A stretch of DNA of 64,000 nucleotides from Duganella sp. BJB476 (GTDB taxonomy: Bacteria; Pseudomonadota; Gammaproteobacteria; Burkholderiales; Burkholderiaceae_D), in NCBI RefSeq assembly GCF_003416895.1, contig NZ_QVIO01000001.1, positions 1,922,001-1,986,000 of the forward strand, read 5' to 3'. Position numbers and translations under genes: made by a program. This document shows positions 8,260 through 17,564 of the stretch, piece by piece (position 1 is the stretch's first letter; the number at the start of each line of letters is the position of its first letter). The notes beneath the pieces were generated by a model. That model was not told the origin of the DNA. It saw only the letters and a program-made list of their open reading frames with translations, and did no database searches.

Positions 8260-11200
8260 TTATGCGTGCGCCACCGGGCACTGGCCCACCAGCGTTGCCG
8301 CCGGCTCCGCGCCGATCAGGTCGGCGATGGTCGGTGCGACCACGCCGGCCGCGGCCGCGTCTTCCCTGGCGACGTCGAAGTACACGTCGGTCATGTCGGC
8401 CGACTTGCCGTTGCTCATGACCACACTGCTGCGCTCCAGGTGCAGGTTGTTGTTGGCGTCGACGAACGGCAGTTCGGTGTAGGCCACCTTCAGGCTGGCC
8501 ACGCCGGCGTCCTTCAGCGACATCAACTCGCCCGCATCGGTCTTGCCGTCGCTGTTCTTGTCCTGCCAGATCAGCAGGCTGGAGAACTGCGCATCCCTGG
8601 CATCGACCACGCCGTCGTGGTTGCTGTCATAGGTTTCCAGCTTGGCGAAGCCCGAACCCTTGCTGGCGCCACCGAACAGTTCGTTGATGCTGTCGATCTT
8701 GCCGTTGCCGTTGCTGTCGACGGCCAGGAAGCCGTCGCTGGCCGACAGCCAGCCGGTCTGGATCGCCTTGCCGGTGCCCAGCAAATCGAAGCTGCCCTGC
8801 ATCGCGCTGCGGGCGATGGTGTGGATGCCGTCGCCGTTCAAGTCGATCGCGATCGGCGTGATGGTGGCATCCCAGCTCATGTCGTTCTTGCCCGAGGCCA
8901 GCGAGATCGTGTCGGTATGGGTCACGTTGGTGTAGGCCTTGGCGTCGCCGGCCACGTCCGAATCGATCGCGTCGTTGCTGCCGACGTTCTTGACGCCCCA
9001 CTTCCAGTTGCTCATGTTGTAGGTGCTGTGGTCCGACGAGAAGTACACGCTGACGTTGGTCTTGTCGAACACCAGGTAGTAGTCGCCCGGCGTCAGGTCG
9101 CCGAACTTGTAGTTACCGCCGGCATCGGTCTTGATCGTCGCGCCCACCTGCTTGTTGGTGCTGGCGTCGTACAGCGCAACGCTGATGCCGCCGATGCCCT
9201 CCTCGCCGCTGTCCTGGATGCCGTTGTGGTTGGCGTCGCGCCACACCTTGTCGCCGATGCTGGCCTTGCGATAAATGCCGGCATCCTCGGTGGTGATGTT
9301 CTGGCCGGTCGCCAGCGTGATGGCGCCGGTGCTGCCGGTGCTGCCGCTGACGTTGGTGATGTCGGAATCGGTGACGTCGGTGCCCATGCCGGTCTTGGTG
9401 AAGTACCAGCCGCTGCCGTTGGTGACTTCGACCTTGTACGAACCGGCGGCGAGGCCGTTGAACAGGTACTGGCCGCCGTCATGGGTGACGGTGGTGCCCT
9501 TGAGCGCGCCGGCGGCGTCGTACAGCTTGACGGTGACGCCGTCGACGCCCTTCTCGCCGCTGTCCTTGACGCCGTTGTAGTTGGCGTCTTCCCAGACGGT
9601 GTCGCCGATGCTGCCGGCCTTGACCAGGCCGGCGTCACGGGTAGTGTCCTTCACGCCGGAGGCCAGCGAGAACTGCGCGGTCTGGCCGGTGCTGTCGGCG
9701 TCGGAATCCAGGGCGGTGCTGCTGCCCTGGTTGGACTTGGTGAAGGTGTAGCCGTCCGGCGCGCTGAACTTGACCGAATACTTGCCGGGGCCGACGTCGG
9801 TGAACGAGTACAGGCCGCCGGCATCGGTGGTGTCGGTGGCGATGACCACGCCCTTGTCGTTGAGCAGCGAGACCACGACGTTCTTGGCGACCGCTTCGGT
9901 GGCCTGCTGGATGCCGTCGCCGTTGCTGTCGAACCAGACCTTGTCGCCGATCGAGCCCTTCTGATACAGGCCGGCGTCCATGTTGGTGGCGTTCTGGCCG
10001 GCGCTGACGGTGATCGAGCCGAGGTTGCCGCTGGCGTCCGCGTCGCTGTCGAGGTTGCCGTCGCTGCCCACGTCCTTGGTGGTGACCAGGTAGCCGGTCG
10101 GCGCCTTGATGTCGACCGAGTAGGTGCCCGCCGCGACCGAGAACTTGTAGTTGCCGTTGCTGTCGGTGGTGGTGGTCTTGACGATGTTGCCGTCAACGTC
10201 GCGCAGGTTGACGGTCACGCCGGACTTGCCGCTGTCGCTGCCGTCGTCCTGCAGGCCGTTGCCGTTCTTGTCGATCCAGACCTTGTCGCCGATGGTGGCC
10301 GCCGCCACCACGCCGGCATCGACGCTCTTGTCGACCTGGCCCGAGGCGACGGTGACCGCGTGCGACAGGCCGCTGGCGTCCACGTCCGAATCGACGCCGT
10401 CGTTGCTGCCCTGGTTGGCCTTGGTGAAGACCATGCCTTCCGGCAGCGTGGTCTTGTCGAACTGCACGGTGTAGGTGCCTGGCTTGAGGCCGCTGAACAT
10501 GTAGTTGCCGTCGCAATCGGTGGTGACGGCCTTGCCGACCTGGTTGCCGTCGGCGTCGATCAGGATCACCTTGACGTCGGAGACGCCGCACTCGCCGCTG
10601 TCCTGGATGCCGTTCTTGTTGCTGTCCAGCCAGACACGGTCGCCGATCGAGGCGGTCTTGTACAGGCCGGCGTCGACGGTGTTGTTGGTTTCGCCCGCGG
10701 CCAGCTTGACGACATTGCTGACGCCGTTGCTGGCGAAATCGCTGTCCTTGGCGTCGTCGCTGCCCACGTCCTTGCCGGTGAAGGCATAGCCCGACGGCGC
10801 CGTGACCGACACCGTGTAGCTGCCCGGATCGGCGGTGAAGCTGTAGTGGCCGGCGGTGTCGGTGGAGGTGGTGGCCACCACTTTGCCGGTGGCGTCCTTC
10901 AACTGCACGCTGACGCCGCAGATGCCGCCTTCGCCGCTGTCCTGCACGCCGTTGCCGTTCTTGTCTTCCCACACGGTGTCGCCCAGCTTGGCCGGCGCCG
11001 CGACGATGCCGGCGTCCAGGTCGCTGTAGACGGCGCCCGAGGTCAGCACCACTTGCGCGGTCTTGCCGGTGGTGACGTTGGCGTCGGAATCCTTGACGTC
11101 GTTGCCGCCCTGGTCGGCCGTGGTGAAGCTGTAGTTGGCCGGCAGCGTGGTCTTGTCGAACTGCACGCTGTAGGTGCCCGGCTTCAGGTTGGTGAAGCTG

Positions 11201-14200
11201 TAGTTGCCGTTGGCGTCGGTGGTCGCGGTGGCGCCGGTGGCATTGCCGGCCTGGTCCAGCAGGATGACCTTGACGCCGGCCACGCCGGCTTCGCCGGTGT
11301 CCTGCACGCCGTTCTTGTTGACGTCGTACCAGACGCGGTCGCCCAGCGTCGCGCCCTTGTAGAAGCCGGCGTCGAGGTCGTTGTTGGTCTGGCCCGGCGC
11401 CACGGTGACCAGGTCGCCCTGGCCGGCGGCGTTGACATCGCTGTCGACCGCGCCGTTGCTGCCGGCGTGCTCGCCGGTGGCGGTCATGCCGCTTGGCGCG
11501 GTGACCGAGATCGCGTACTTGCCGGCGTCCACGGTGAAGCTGTACTTGCCGTCGGTGCCGGTGGTGGTGGTCTTGACGATGTTGCCCTGCTCGTCCTTCA
11601 GATCGACCTTGACGCCGACGATGCCGGCTTCGCCCGCATCCTGCACGCCGTTGCCGTTCTTGTCTTCCCACACGCGGTCGCCGATGGTGGCCTGCAGCGC
11701 GGAGACGCCCGCATCGAGGTCGTGGTTGGACGCGCCCGAAGTCAGCGTGACCTGCTGGGTCTGGCCGGTGGTGACGTTGGCGTCGGAATCGATAGCGCCG
11801 TTGCTGCCGGTGTGGGCGCTGGTGAACGTGTAGCCGGCGCCCAGCGTGGTCTTGTCGAACTGGACGCTGTAGGTGCCAGGTTTCAGGTTGTTGAACAGGT
11901 AGTGGCCGTCCGTGTCAGTGGTGGCGGTGGCCACGGCGGCGCCGTTGGCGTCGAGCAGCGTGACCTTGACTCCGGCGCGGCCGGTTTCATTGGCGTCCCG
12001 CACGCCGTTGCGGTTGGCGTCGTTCCAGACGGTGTCGCCCAGTTCGGCGAACTTGTACAAGCCCGCATCCACCGTGGTGTTGCTCTGGCCGGCCGTCAGC
12101 GTCACATTGCCGCTCTTGCCGGCGGCGTTGATGTCGCTGTCGGTGGCGCTGTTGCCGCCCAGGTTCTGGCCGGTGACGCCGTAGCCCGCAGGCGCGGTGA
12201 CGGCGATCGAGTAGGTGCCGGGATCGACGGTGAAGCTGTACTGGCCGCCGTCATGGGTGACGGTGCTGTTGACCACATTGCCCAGGCTGTCCTTCAGGTC
12301 GACCTTGACGCCGTCGATGCCGCTTTCGCCGCTATCCTGCACGCCGTTGCCGTTCTTGTCTTCCCACACGCGGTCGCCCAGCGTGGCTTGCTGCACGGTC
12401 AGGCCGGCGCGCAAGGTCAGGTTATCGCCCGAGGCCAGCGTGACCTGCGCGGTCTTGCCGGTGCCGGTGTCGGCGTCGGAGCCGGCGCCGCCGGGACCGC
12501 CCTGTGCGGCGGACGTGAAGTTGTAGCCGGCCGGCAGCGTGCTCTTATCGAACTGCACGCTGTAGACGCCGGGCGCCAGGCCGTTGAACTGGTAGTGGCC
12601 GCTGGCGTCGGTGACGGCGGAAGCGCCCGCCACCGGATTGCCGCTGGCGTCCAGCAGCGTGACCTTGACGCCGGCCGCGCCGACTTCGCCGTTGTTCAGG
12701 CGGCCGTCACGGTTGGCGTCGATCCACACCACTTCGCTCAGCGAAGCCGGACGGTAGACGCCGGCATCGATGTTCTGGTTAAGCTCGCCCGCGCCTACAC
12801 TGACGCTGGCATTGCCGTCGCTGCCGACATCGCTGTCCAGCGCGGTGTTGCCGCCCTTGCCGACGCCGGTGAACACATAACCCGCAGGCGGCGCCACCGA
12901 CACGGTGTAGGTGCCTGGATCGACGGTGAAGCTGTACTGGCCGCCGTCATGGGTGGTGACCGAGTTGAGCACGTGGCCGCCGGTGTCCTTCAGCGTGACG
13001 ACCACGCCGTCCACGCCCTGTTCGCCCGCGTCCTGCACGCCGTTGCCGTTGGCGTCGAGCCAGACGCGGTCGCCGATCACGGCCGGCAGCGCGACCACGC
13101 CCGCATCGAGGTCATGGTGGTTGTCGCCGGAATTGAGCGTGACCTGCGCGGTCTTGCCGGTGGCGGTGTCGGCGTCGGAATCGAGCGCGCCGTTGGCGCC
13201 CTGGTGAGCGTTGGTCAACACGTAGTTGGCCGGCAGCGACGCGGTGTCGAACTGCACGCTGTAAGTGCCCGGCTTCAGGTTGGTGAAGCTGTAGCTGCCG
13301 CTGGCGTCGGTGGTCGCGGTGACGCCGGTCGGGTTGCCGCTGGCGTCCAGCAGCACGACCTTGACGGCGGCCACGCCGGCTTCGCCCGCGTCCTGCACGC
13401 CGTTCTTGTTGTTGTCGAACCAGACGCGGTCGCCCAGCGTCGCGCCTTTGTAGAAACCGGCGTCGACGTCGTTGTTGGTCTGGCCGGCGCTCAGCGTGAA
13501 CTGGTCGCTCTGGCCGTTGGCGCCGGTGTCGCTGTCGACGCTGCCATCGCTGCCGCTGTGCTGGCCGGTGGCCGTCATGCCGGTCGGCGCGGTGACCGAG
13601 ATCGAATATTTGCCAGGATCGACGGTGAAGCTGTACTTGCCGTCGGTGCCGGTGGTGGTGGTCTTGACGACGTTGCCCTGCTCGTCCTTCAGATCGACCT
13701 TGACGCCGACGATGCCGGCTTCGCCCGCATCCTGCACGCCGTTGCCGTTCTTGTCTTCCCACACGCGGTCGCCCACGGTGGCCTGCACCAGCGCGATGCC
13801 CGCATCGAGGTCGTGGTTGACGCCGCCAGAAGCCAGCGTGACCTGCTGGGTCTGGCCGGTGGCGACATTGGCGTCCGAATCGGCGGCGCCGTTGCCGCCG
13901 GCGTGGGCCGCGGTGAACTGATAGTCGGCGCCGATCGTGGTCTTGTCGAACTGGACGCTGTAGGTGCCCGGTTTCAGGTTGTTGAACAGGTAGTGGCCAT
14001 CGGTGTCGGTGGTGGCGGTGGCGACGGCGTTGCCGCCGGCGTCCAGCAGCGTGACCTTGACACCGGCGCGGCCGGCTTCATTGGCGTCCCGCACGCCGTT
14101 GCGGTTGGCGTCGTTCCAGACGGTGTCGCCCAGTTCGGCAAACTTGACCAGGCCGGCATCGACCGTGGTGTTGCTCTGGCCGGCCGTCAGCGTGACGGCG

Positions 14201-17200
14201 GCGCTGGCGCCGGTGGCGTCGATGTCGCTGTCGGCAACGCTGTTGCCGCCCTGGCCCTGCGCGGTGGCGGTGTAGCCGGCCGGCGCGGTGACGGCGATCG
14301 AGTAGGTGCCGGGATCGACGGTGAAGCTGTACTGGCCGCCGTTGTGGGTGACGGTGCTGTTGACCACATTGCCCAGGCTGTCCTTCAGGTCGACCTTGAC
14401 GCCGTCGATGCCGGCTTCGCCCGCATCCTGCACGCCATTGCCGTTGCTGTCTTCCCACACGCGGTCGCCCAGCGTGGCTTGCTGCACCACCAGGCCGGCG
14501 CGCAGGGTCAGGTTGTCGCCCGAGGCCAGCGTCACTTGCGCGGTCTTGCCGGTGCCGGTGTCGGCGTCGGAGCCGGCGCCGCCAGGACCGCCTTGCGCGG
14601 CGGTGGTGAAGTCATAGCCGGCCGGCAGCGTGCTCTTGTCGAACTGCACGCTGTAGTTGCCCGGCGCCAGGCCATCGAACTGATAGTGGCCGTTGGCGTC
14701 GGTGGTGGCGACGGCGCCGGCCACCGGGTTGCCGCTGCCGTCGAGCAGCGTGACCTGCACGCCGGCCGCGCCGACTTCGCCGTTGTTCAGGCGGCCGTCG
14801 CGGTTGGCGTCGATCCACACCACTTCGCTCAGCGAGGCCGGGCGGTACACGCCGGCGTCGATGTCGGCATTGTGCTGGCCGGAGACCAGCGTGATGGGCG
14901 CGCTGTTGCCATCGGCGCCGACATCGCTGTCGAGCGCGACGTTGCCGCCCTTGCCGGCGCCGGTGAAGGCGTAGCCCGCGGGCGGCGCCACCGACACGCT
15001 GTAGGTGCCGGGATCGACGGTGAAGCCGTACTGGCCGCCGTCATGGGTGGTGACGGTGCTGAGCACGTGGCCGTCGGCCGCTTTGAGCGAGACGACCACG
15101 CCGTCCACGCCCTGCTCGCCGGCGTCCTGCACGCCATTGCCGTTCTTGTCTTCCCACACGCGGTCGCCGACCGTTGCCTGGACCACGACGATGCCGGCGT
15201 CCAGGTCATGACCGTGGTCGCCCGAAGCCAGCGTCACCTGGCCGGTGGCGCCGGTGGCGGTGTCGGCGTCGGAATCGGCGGCGCCGTTGCCGCCCTGGCC
15301 GGCGGCGGTGAACACGTAGTTGGCCGGCAAGGTGGTCTTGTCGAACTGTACGCTGTAGGTGCCCGGCTTGAGGTCGTTGAAGCTGTAGTTGCCGCTGGCG
15401 TCGGTGGTGGCGGTGGCGCCGGTCGGATTGCCGCTGGCGTCCAGCAGCACGACCTTGACGCCGGCCACGCCGGCTTCGCCCGCGTCCTGCACGCCGTCGC
15501 GGTTGCTGTCATACCAGACCTTGTCGCCCAGCGTGGCCGGACGGTAGAAACCGGCGTCGATGTCGGCGTTGTTCTGGCCCGGCGTCAGCGTGACGGCGCC
15601 GCTGTTGCCGGCGGCGTCGATATCGCTGTCGGCGGCGGCGTTGCCGCCGGCGCCCTGGCCGGTGGCCACGAAGCCTGCCGGCGCGCTGACCGAGACGGAA
15701 TACGTGCCGGGGTCAACCGTGAAGCTGTACTGGCCGCCGTCGTGGGTGGTGACGCTGCTGACCACATGGCCGCTGGCGTCCTTCAGGTCGACCTTGACGC
15801 CGTCCAGGCCCAGCTCGCCGCCGTCCTGCACGCCGTTGCCGTTCGTGTCTTCCCACACGCGGTCGCCCACGGTGGCTTGCTTGATGACGATGCCCGCGTC
15901 CAGGTGCTGGTAGCTGTCGCCGGAGGCCAGCGTGACTTGCGCGGTCTGGCCGGTGGCGGCGTCGGCGTCGGAATCGTGGGTGGCGTCGCCGCCCTGGCCC
16001 TGGGCGGTGAACAGGTAGTTGGCCGGCAAGGTGGTCTTGTCGAACTGCACGCTGTAGCTACCCGGTTGCAGGCCGCTGAACTGGTAGTGGCCGTTGGCGT
16101 CGGTGGTGGCGGTGACGGTGGTCGGATGGCCGGCCGCGTCCAGCAGCGTGACCTTGACGCCGGCGACGCCCGCTTCGCCGTTGTTCTGCACGCCGTCGCG
16201 GTTGGTGTCGTACCAGACGGTGTCGCCCAGCGAAGCCGGGCGCACCAGGCCCGCATCGGCCTTGTTGTTGGTCTCGCCCGGCGCCAGCGTGATCGCGCCG
16301 GTGTTGCCGCTGGCATCGATGTCGCTGTCGACGGCGTCGCCGCCGTGGCCCTTGACGGTGGGCGCATAGCCGGCCGGCGCCTGCACGGACACCGAGTAAG
16401 TCCCAGGATTGACGTCGAAATGGTATTTGCCGCTGGCGTCGGTGGTGGTGCTCATGACCACGTGGCCGTCGACGTCCTTCAGTTGCACGGTGACGTTGGC
16501 CAGGCCGGCTTCGCCGCTGTCCTGCACGCCGTTGCCGTTGCTGTCTTCCCACACGAAGTCGCCCAGGTGCGACATCGGCACCTTGAAGGTCAGGTAGTTG
16601 GGTGTGACGCTGGTGTCGGCGGCGCCGCAGCCAACCATGCCGCCGTTGTCGCGCACTTTAAAACCGACATCGAAGTTGCCGGCGGCGGTCTGGCTCGGTT
16701 CGAACGACAGGTGGCCGGCGGCGATGTCGGCGGCCGAGATTTCGGTGTTCACGGCCACGGCCACGCCGTTGAGCATCAGCTTGCCGGCGGTCGGCAGCGA
16801 GGTGATGATGACGGACTGGAAGGCGTCGTGCTCGACTGCATCGACGAAGCCGAAGTCGGCCTGCGCCAGCGTGATCGGCGCGCCATTGCTCAGTGCGAAT
16901 ACCTTGTTGGCGCCGGTGGGCGCGTCGTTGACGGGATCGACCACCACTTGCAGGTTCATCGAAATGCGCGGACCGGCATCGCCATCCTGGACGATGAGTT
17001 CGATCGTGGCGAACTGGCCGTTGTAGTTTGGCTTCCAGTCGCCCGGATGCACATAGACGGTGTCCGCATCGACGCGGCCGAACAGCGGCGTATTGACGAG
17101 CGACGTGGTGCCGTCCGGCAGCTTCACCACCATGGTGTTGATGTTCAGGCCGGCGGTCGTGGTAACCCCAGCCGCCGCCAGCACATCGCGCATATCGAAG

Positions 17201-17256
17201 TTGGCGTTGGTATCTTCACATACATGAATGGTGGCATTGACTGAAATAGTACTCAT
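8260..17256 (-). CDS. Giant SdrD-B repeat, calcium-binding adhesin (2998 aa)
   Basis: A predicted surface or secreted adhesin. Residues 1-230 hold a VCBS/cadherin-like segment (DPVNDAPTGA). Residues 230-2790 hold 22 prealbumin-like SdrD-B repeats, each opening with a version of GDRVWEDKNGNGVQDAGE, an EF-hand-like Ca loop, and later DLDAG or a similar box. The last 200 residues contain DLNGDG and three more EF-hand-like loops (DSNGNGKID, DSNHDGVVD, DKNSDGKTD). No N-terminal signal peptide is seen, so C-terminal type I secretion is the likely route, though no T1SS genes or RTX nonapeptides are in view. AGAGGTG lies 7 bp before the ATG. The coding strand has almost no TTA, CTA or TCA codons, leaving a 9-kb antisense open frame. 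Confidence 0.92.
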   Translation of the reverse strand: MSTISVNATIHVCEDTNANFDMRDVLAAAGVTTTAGLNINTMVVKLPDGTTSLVNTPLFGRVDADTVYVHPGDWKPNYNGQFATIELIVQDGDAGPRISMNLQVVVDPVNDAPTGANKVFALSNGAPITLAQADFGFVDAVEHDAFQSVIITSLPTAGKLMLNGVAVAVNTEISAADIAAGHLSFEPSQTAAGNFDVGFKVRDNGGMVGCGAADTSVTPNYLTFKVPMSHLGDFVWEDSNGNGVQDSGEAGLANVTVQLKDVDGHVVMSTTTDASGKYHFDVNPGTYSVSVQAPAGYAPTVKGHGGDAVDSDIDASGNTGAITLAPGETNNKADAGLVRPASLGDTVWYDTNRDGVQNNGEAGVAGVKVTLLDAAGHPTTVTATTDANGHYQFSGLQPGSYSVQFDKTTLPANYLFTAQGQGGDATHDSDADAATGQTAQVTLASGDSYQHLDAGIVIKQATVGDRVWEDTNGNGVQDGGELGLDGVKVDLKDASGHVVSSVTTHDGGQYSFTVDPGTYSVSVSAPAGFVATGQGAGGNAAADSDIDAAGNSGAVTLTPGQNNADIDAGFYRPATLGDKVWYDSNRDGVQDAGEAGVAGVKVVLLDASGNPTGATATTDASGNYSFNDLKPGTYSVQFDKTTLPANYVFTAAGQGGNGAADSDADTATGATGQVTLASGDHGHDLDAGIVVVQATVGDRVWEDKNGNGVQDAGEQGVDGVVVSLKAADGHVLSTVTTHDGGQYGFTVDPGTYSVSVAPPAGYAFTGAGKGGNVALDSDVGADGNSAPITLVSGQHNADIDAGVYRPASLSEVVWIDANRDGRLNNGEVGAAGVQVTLLDGSGNPVAGAVATTDANGHYQFDGLAPGNYSVQFDKSTLPAGYDFTTAAQGGPGGAGSDADTGTGKTAQVTLASGDNLTLRAGLVVQQATLGDRVWEDSNGNGVQDAGEAGIDGVKVDLKDSLGNVVNSTVTHNGGQYSFTVDPGTYSIAVTAPAGYTATAQGQGGNSVADSDIDATGASAAVTLTAGQSNTTVDAGLVKFAELGDTVWNDANRNGVRDANEAGRAGVKVTLLDAGGNAVATATTDTDGHYLFNNLKPGTYSVQFDKTTIGADYQFTAAHAGGNGAADSDANVATGQTQQVTLASGGVNHDLDAGIALVQATVGDRVWEDKNGNGVQDAGEAGIVGVKVDLKDEQGNVVKTTTTGTDGKYSFTVDPGKYSISVTAPTGMTATGQHSGSDGSVDSDTGANGQSDQFTLSAGQTNNDVDAGFYKGATLGDRVWFDNNKNGVQDAGEAGVAAVKVVLLDASGNPTGVTATTDASGSYSFTNLKPGTYSVQFDTASLPANYVLTNAHQGANGALDSDADTATGKTAQVTLNSGDNHHDLDAGVVALPAVIGDRVWLDANGNGVQDAGEQGVDGVVVTLKDTGGHVLNSVTTHDGGQYSFTVDPGTYTVSVAPPAGYVFTGVGKGGNTALDSDVGSDGNASVSVGAGELNQNIDAGVYRPASLSEVVWIDANRDGRLNNGEVGAAGVKVTLLDASGNPVAGASAVTDASGHYQFNGLAPGVYSVQFDKSTLPAGYNFTSAAQGGPGGAGSDADTGTGKTAQVTLASGDNLTLRAGLTVQQATLGDRVWEDKNGNGVQDSGESGIDGVKVDLKDSLGNVVNSTVTHDGGQYSFTVDPGTYSIAVTAPAGYGVTGQNLGGNSATDSDINAAGKSGNVTLTAGQSNTTVDAGLYKFAELGDTVWNDANRNGVRDANETGRAGVKVTLLDANGAAVATATTDTDGHYLFNNLKPGTYSVQFDKTTLGAGYTFTSAHTGSNGAIDSDANVTTGQTQQVTLTSGASNHDLDAGVSALQATIGDRVWEDKNGNGVQDAGEAGIVGVKVDLKDEQGNIVKTTTTGTDGKYSFTVDAGKYAISVTAPSGMTATGEHAGSNGAVDSDVNAAGQGDLVTVAPGQTNNDLDAGFYKGATLGDRVWYDVNKNGVQDTGEAGVAGVKVILLDQAGNATGATATTDANGNYSFTNLKPGTYSVQFDKTTLPANYSFTTADQGGNDVKDSDANVTTGKTAQVVLTSGAVYSDLDAGIVAAPAKLGDTVWEDKNGNGVQDSGEGGICGVSVQLKDATGKVVATTSTDTAGHYSFTADPGSYTVSVTAPSGYAFTGKDVGSDDAKDSDFASNGVSNVVKLAAGETNNTVDAGLYKTASIGDRVWLDSNKNGIQDSGECGVSDVKVILIDADGNQVGKAVTTDCDGNYMFSGLKPGTYTVQFDKTTLPEGMVFTKANQGSNDGVDSDVDASGLSHAVTVASGQVDKSVDAGVVAAATIGDKVWIDKNGNGLQDDGSDSGKSGVTVNLRDVDGNIVKTTTTDSNGNYKFSVAAGTYSVDIKAPTGYLVTTKDVGSDGNLDSDADASGNLGSITVSAGQNATNMDAGLYQKGSIGDKVWFDSNGDGIQQATEAVAKNVVVSLLNDKGVVIATDTTDAGGLYSFTDVGPGKYSVKFSAPDGYTFTKSNQGSSTALDSDADSTGQTAQFSLASGVKDTTRDAGLVKAGSIGDTVWEDANYNGVKDSGEKGVDGVTVKLYDAAGALKGTTVTHDGGQYLFNGLAAGSYKVEVTNGSGWYFTKTGMGTDVTDSDITNVSGSTGSTGAITLATGQNITTEDAGIYRKASIGDKVWRDANHNGIQDSGEEGIGGISVALYDASTNKQVGATIKTDAGGNYKFGDLTPGDYYLVFDKTNVSVYFSSDHSTYNMSNWKWGVKNVGSNDAIDSDVAGDAKAYTNVTHTDTISLASGKNDMSWDATITPIAIDLNGDGIHTIARSAMQGSFDLLGTGKAIQTGWLSASDGFLAVDSNGNGKIDSINELFGGASKGSGFAKLETYDSNHDGVVDARDAQFSSLLIWQDKNSDGKTDAGELMSLKDAGVASLKVAYTELPFVDANNNLHLERSSVVMSNGKSADMTDVYFDVAREDAAAAGVVAPTIADLIGAEPAATLVGQCPVAHA
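8870..16570 (-). repeat. 22 tandem SdrD-B domain repeats
   Basis: Counting the opening motif (VW-D-N-G-E) gives 22 copies of roughly 116 residues. Odd and even copies tend to alternate between a WEDKNGNG type with VTTHDGGQYSFTVDPG and a WYDSNRDG type with TTDASGNYSF and PGTYSVQFDKTTLPA. Copies 6 and 12 are divergent, beginning SLSEVVWIDANRDGRLNNGE. Confidence 0.9.
10990..15180 (-). repeat. Two tandem 2091-bp superunits inside the adhesin gene
   Basis: Three independent sequence landmarks recur exactly 2091 bp apart: 12730/14821, 11881/13972 and 11590/13681. This equals 697 codons, six SdrD-B domains. Copies 5-10 and 11-16 therefore form an in-frame duplication with boundaries near 15180, 13085 and 10990. 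It may be a recombination and length-variation hot spot, and a place where assemblies can collapse. Confidence 0.85.
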
Positions 17257-17390
17257 TTAGACACCTCTACCGTCACACCGCTGTATTTGAACTTAATCAT
17301 TTTTATTTGCCTTCAAAGTCGTTTTGGAGTGGATTGCTGACCGGCGCGGCTGCTGACGGGGGTGGGGTCAAAGGCGGCAGGGGAATACTG

Positions 17391-17451
17391 GACAACTGGA
17401 GTTGTCGGGATGGAATGATGCCGACAACACATGTAAGTTGTCGCAATTATA
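17391..17451 (-). promoter_or_regulatory. Adhesin promoter with paired GACAAC/GTTGTC dyads
   Basis: A TATAAT on the minus strand (17451-17446) is followed by the dyad CGACAAC-N8-GTTGTCG (17422-17443), which would cover the start site. A second dyad GACAAC-N4-GTTGTC lies at 17391-17406. The shared half-sites suggest two operators for one regulator acting as a repressor. No good -35 is visible, so an activator or another sigma factor may be needed. The rest of 17257-17564 is AT-rich and holds no gene. Confidence 0.5.
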
Positions 17452-17552
17452 GCGAAACTTTTCCTAAAATAATTAATATTTTTTACTCGAATGATTCTTT
17501 TTGTCATCTTGCAGTTCTTTAACGCAACATCCCGTCACTGGCTGCTTTGCCC

Positions 17553-17558
17553 TACAAT
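17553..17558 (+). promoter_or_regulatory. TACAAT -10 box directly before rpfE-like start
   Basis: TACAAT ends 6 bp before the ATG at 17565, so transcription would start at or next to the A of the ATG. This suggests a leaderless mRNA, and no Shine-Dalgarno is seen. The -35 region is poor. Confidence 0.4.
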
Positions 17559-17564
17559 CTCGGC

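Noticed and set aside
8266..17244. A 2992-codon open frame antisense to the adhesin
   Set aside because: It is codon-aligned with the sense gene, so its openness only needs the sense strand to avoid TTA, CTA and TCA, which is normal at this GC. Its translation is low-complexity His/Arg/Val/Gly/Ala without domains.
8260..17256. CRISPR-like array from the regular repeats at 9-16 kb
   Set aside because: Repeats are in-frame protein domains of about 350 bp with gradual divergence, not short identical repeats with unique spacers.
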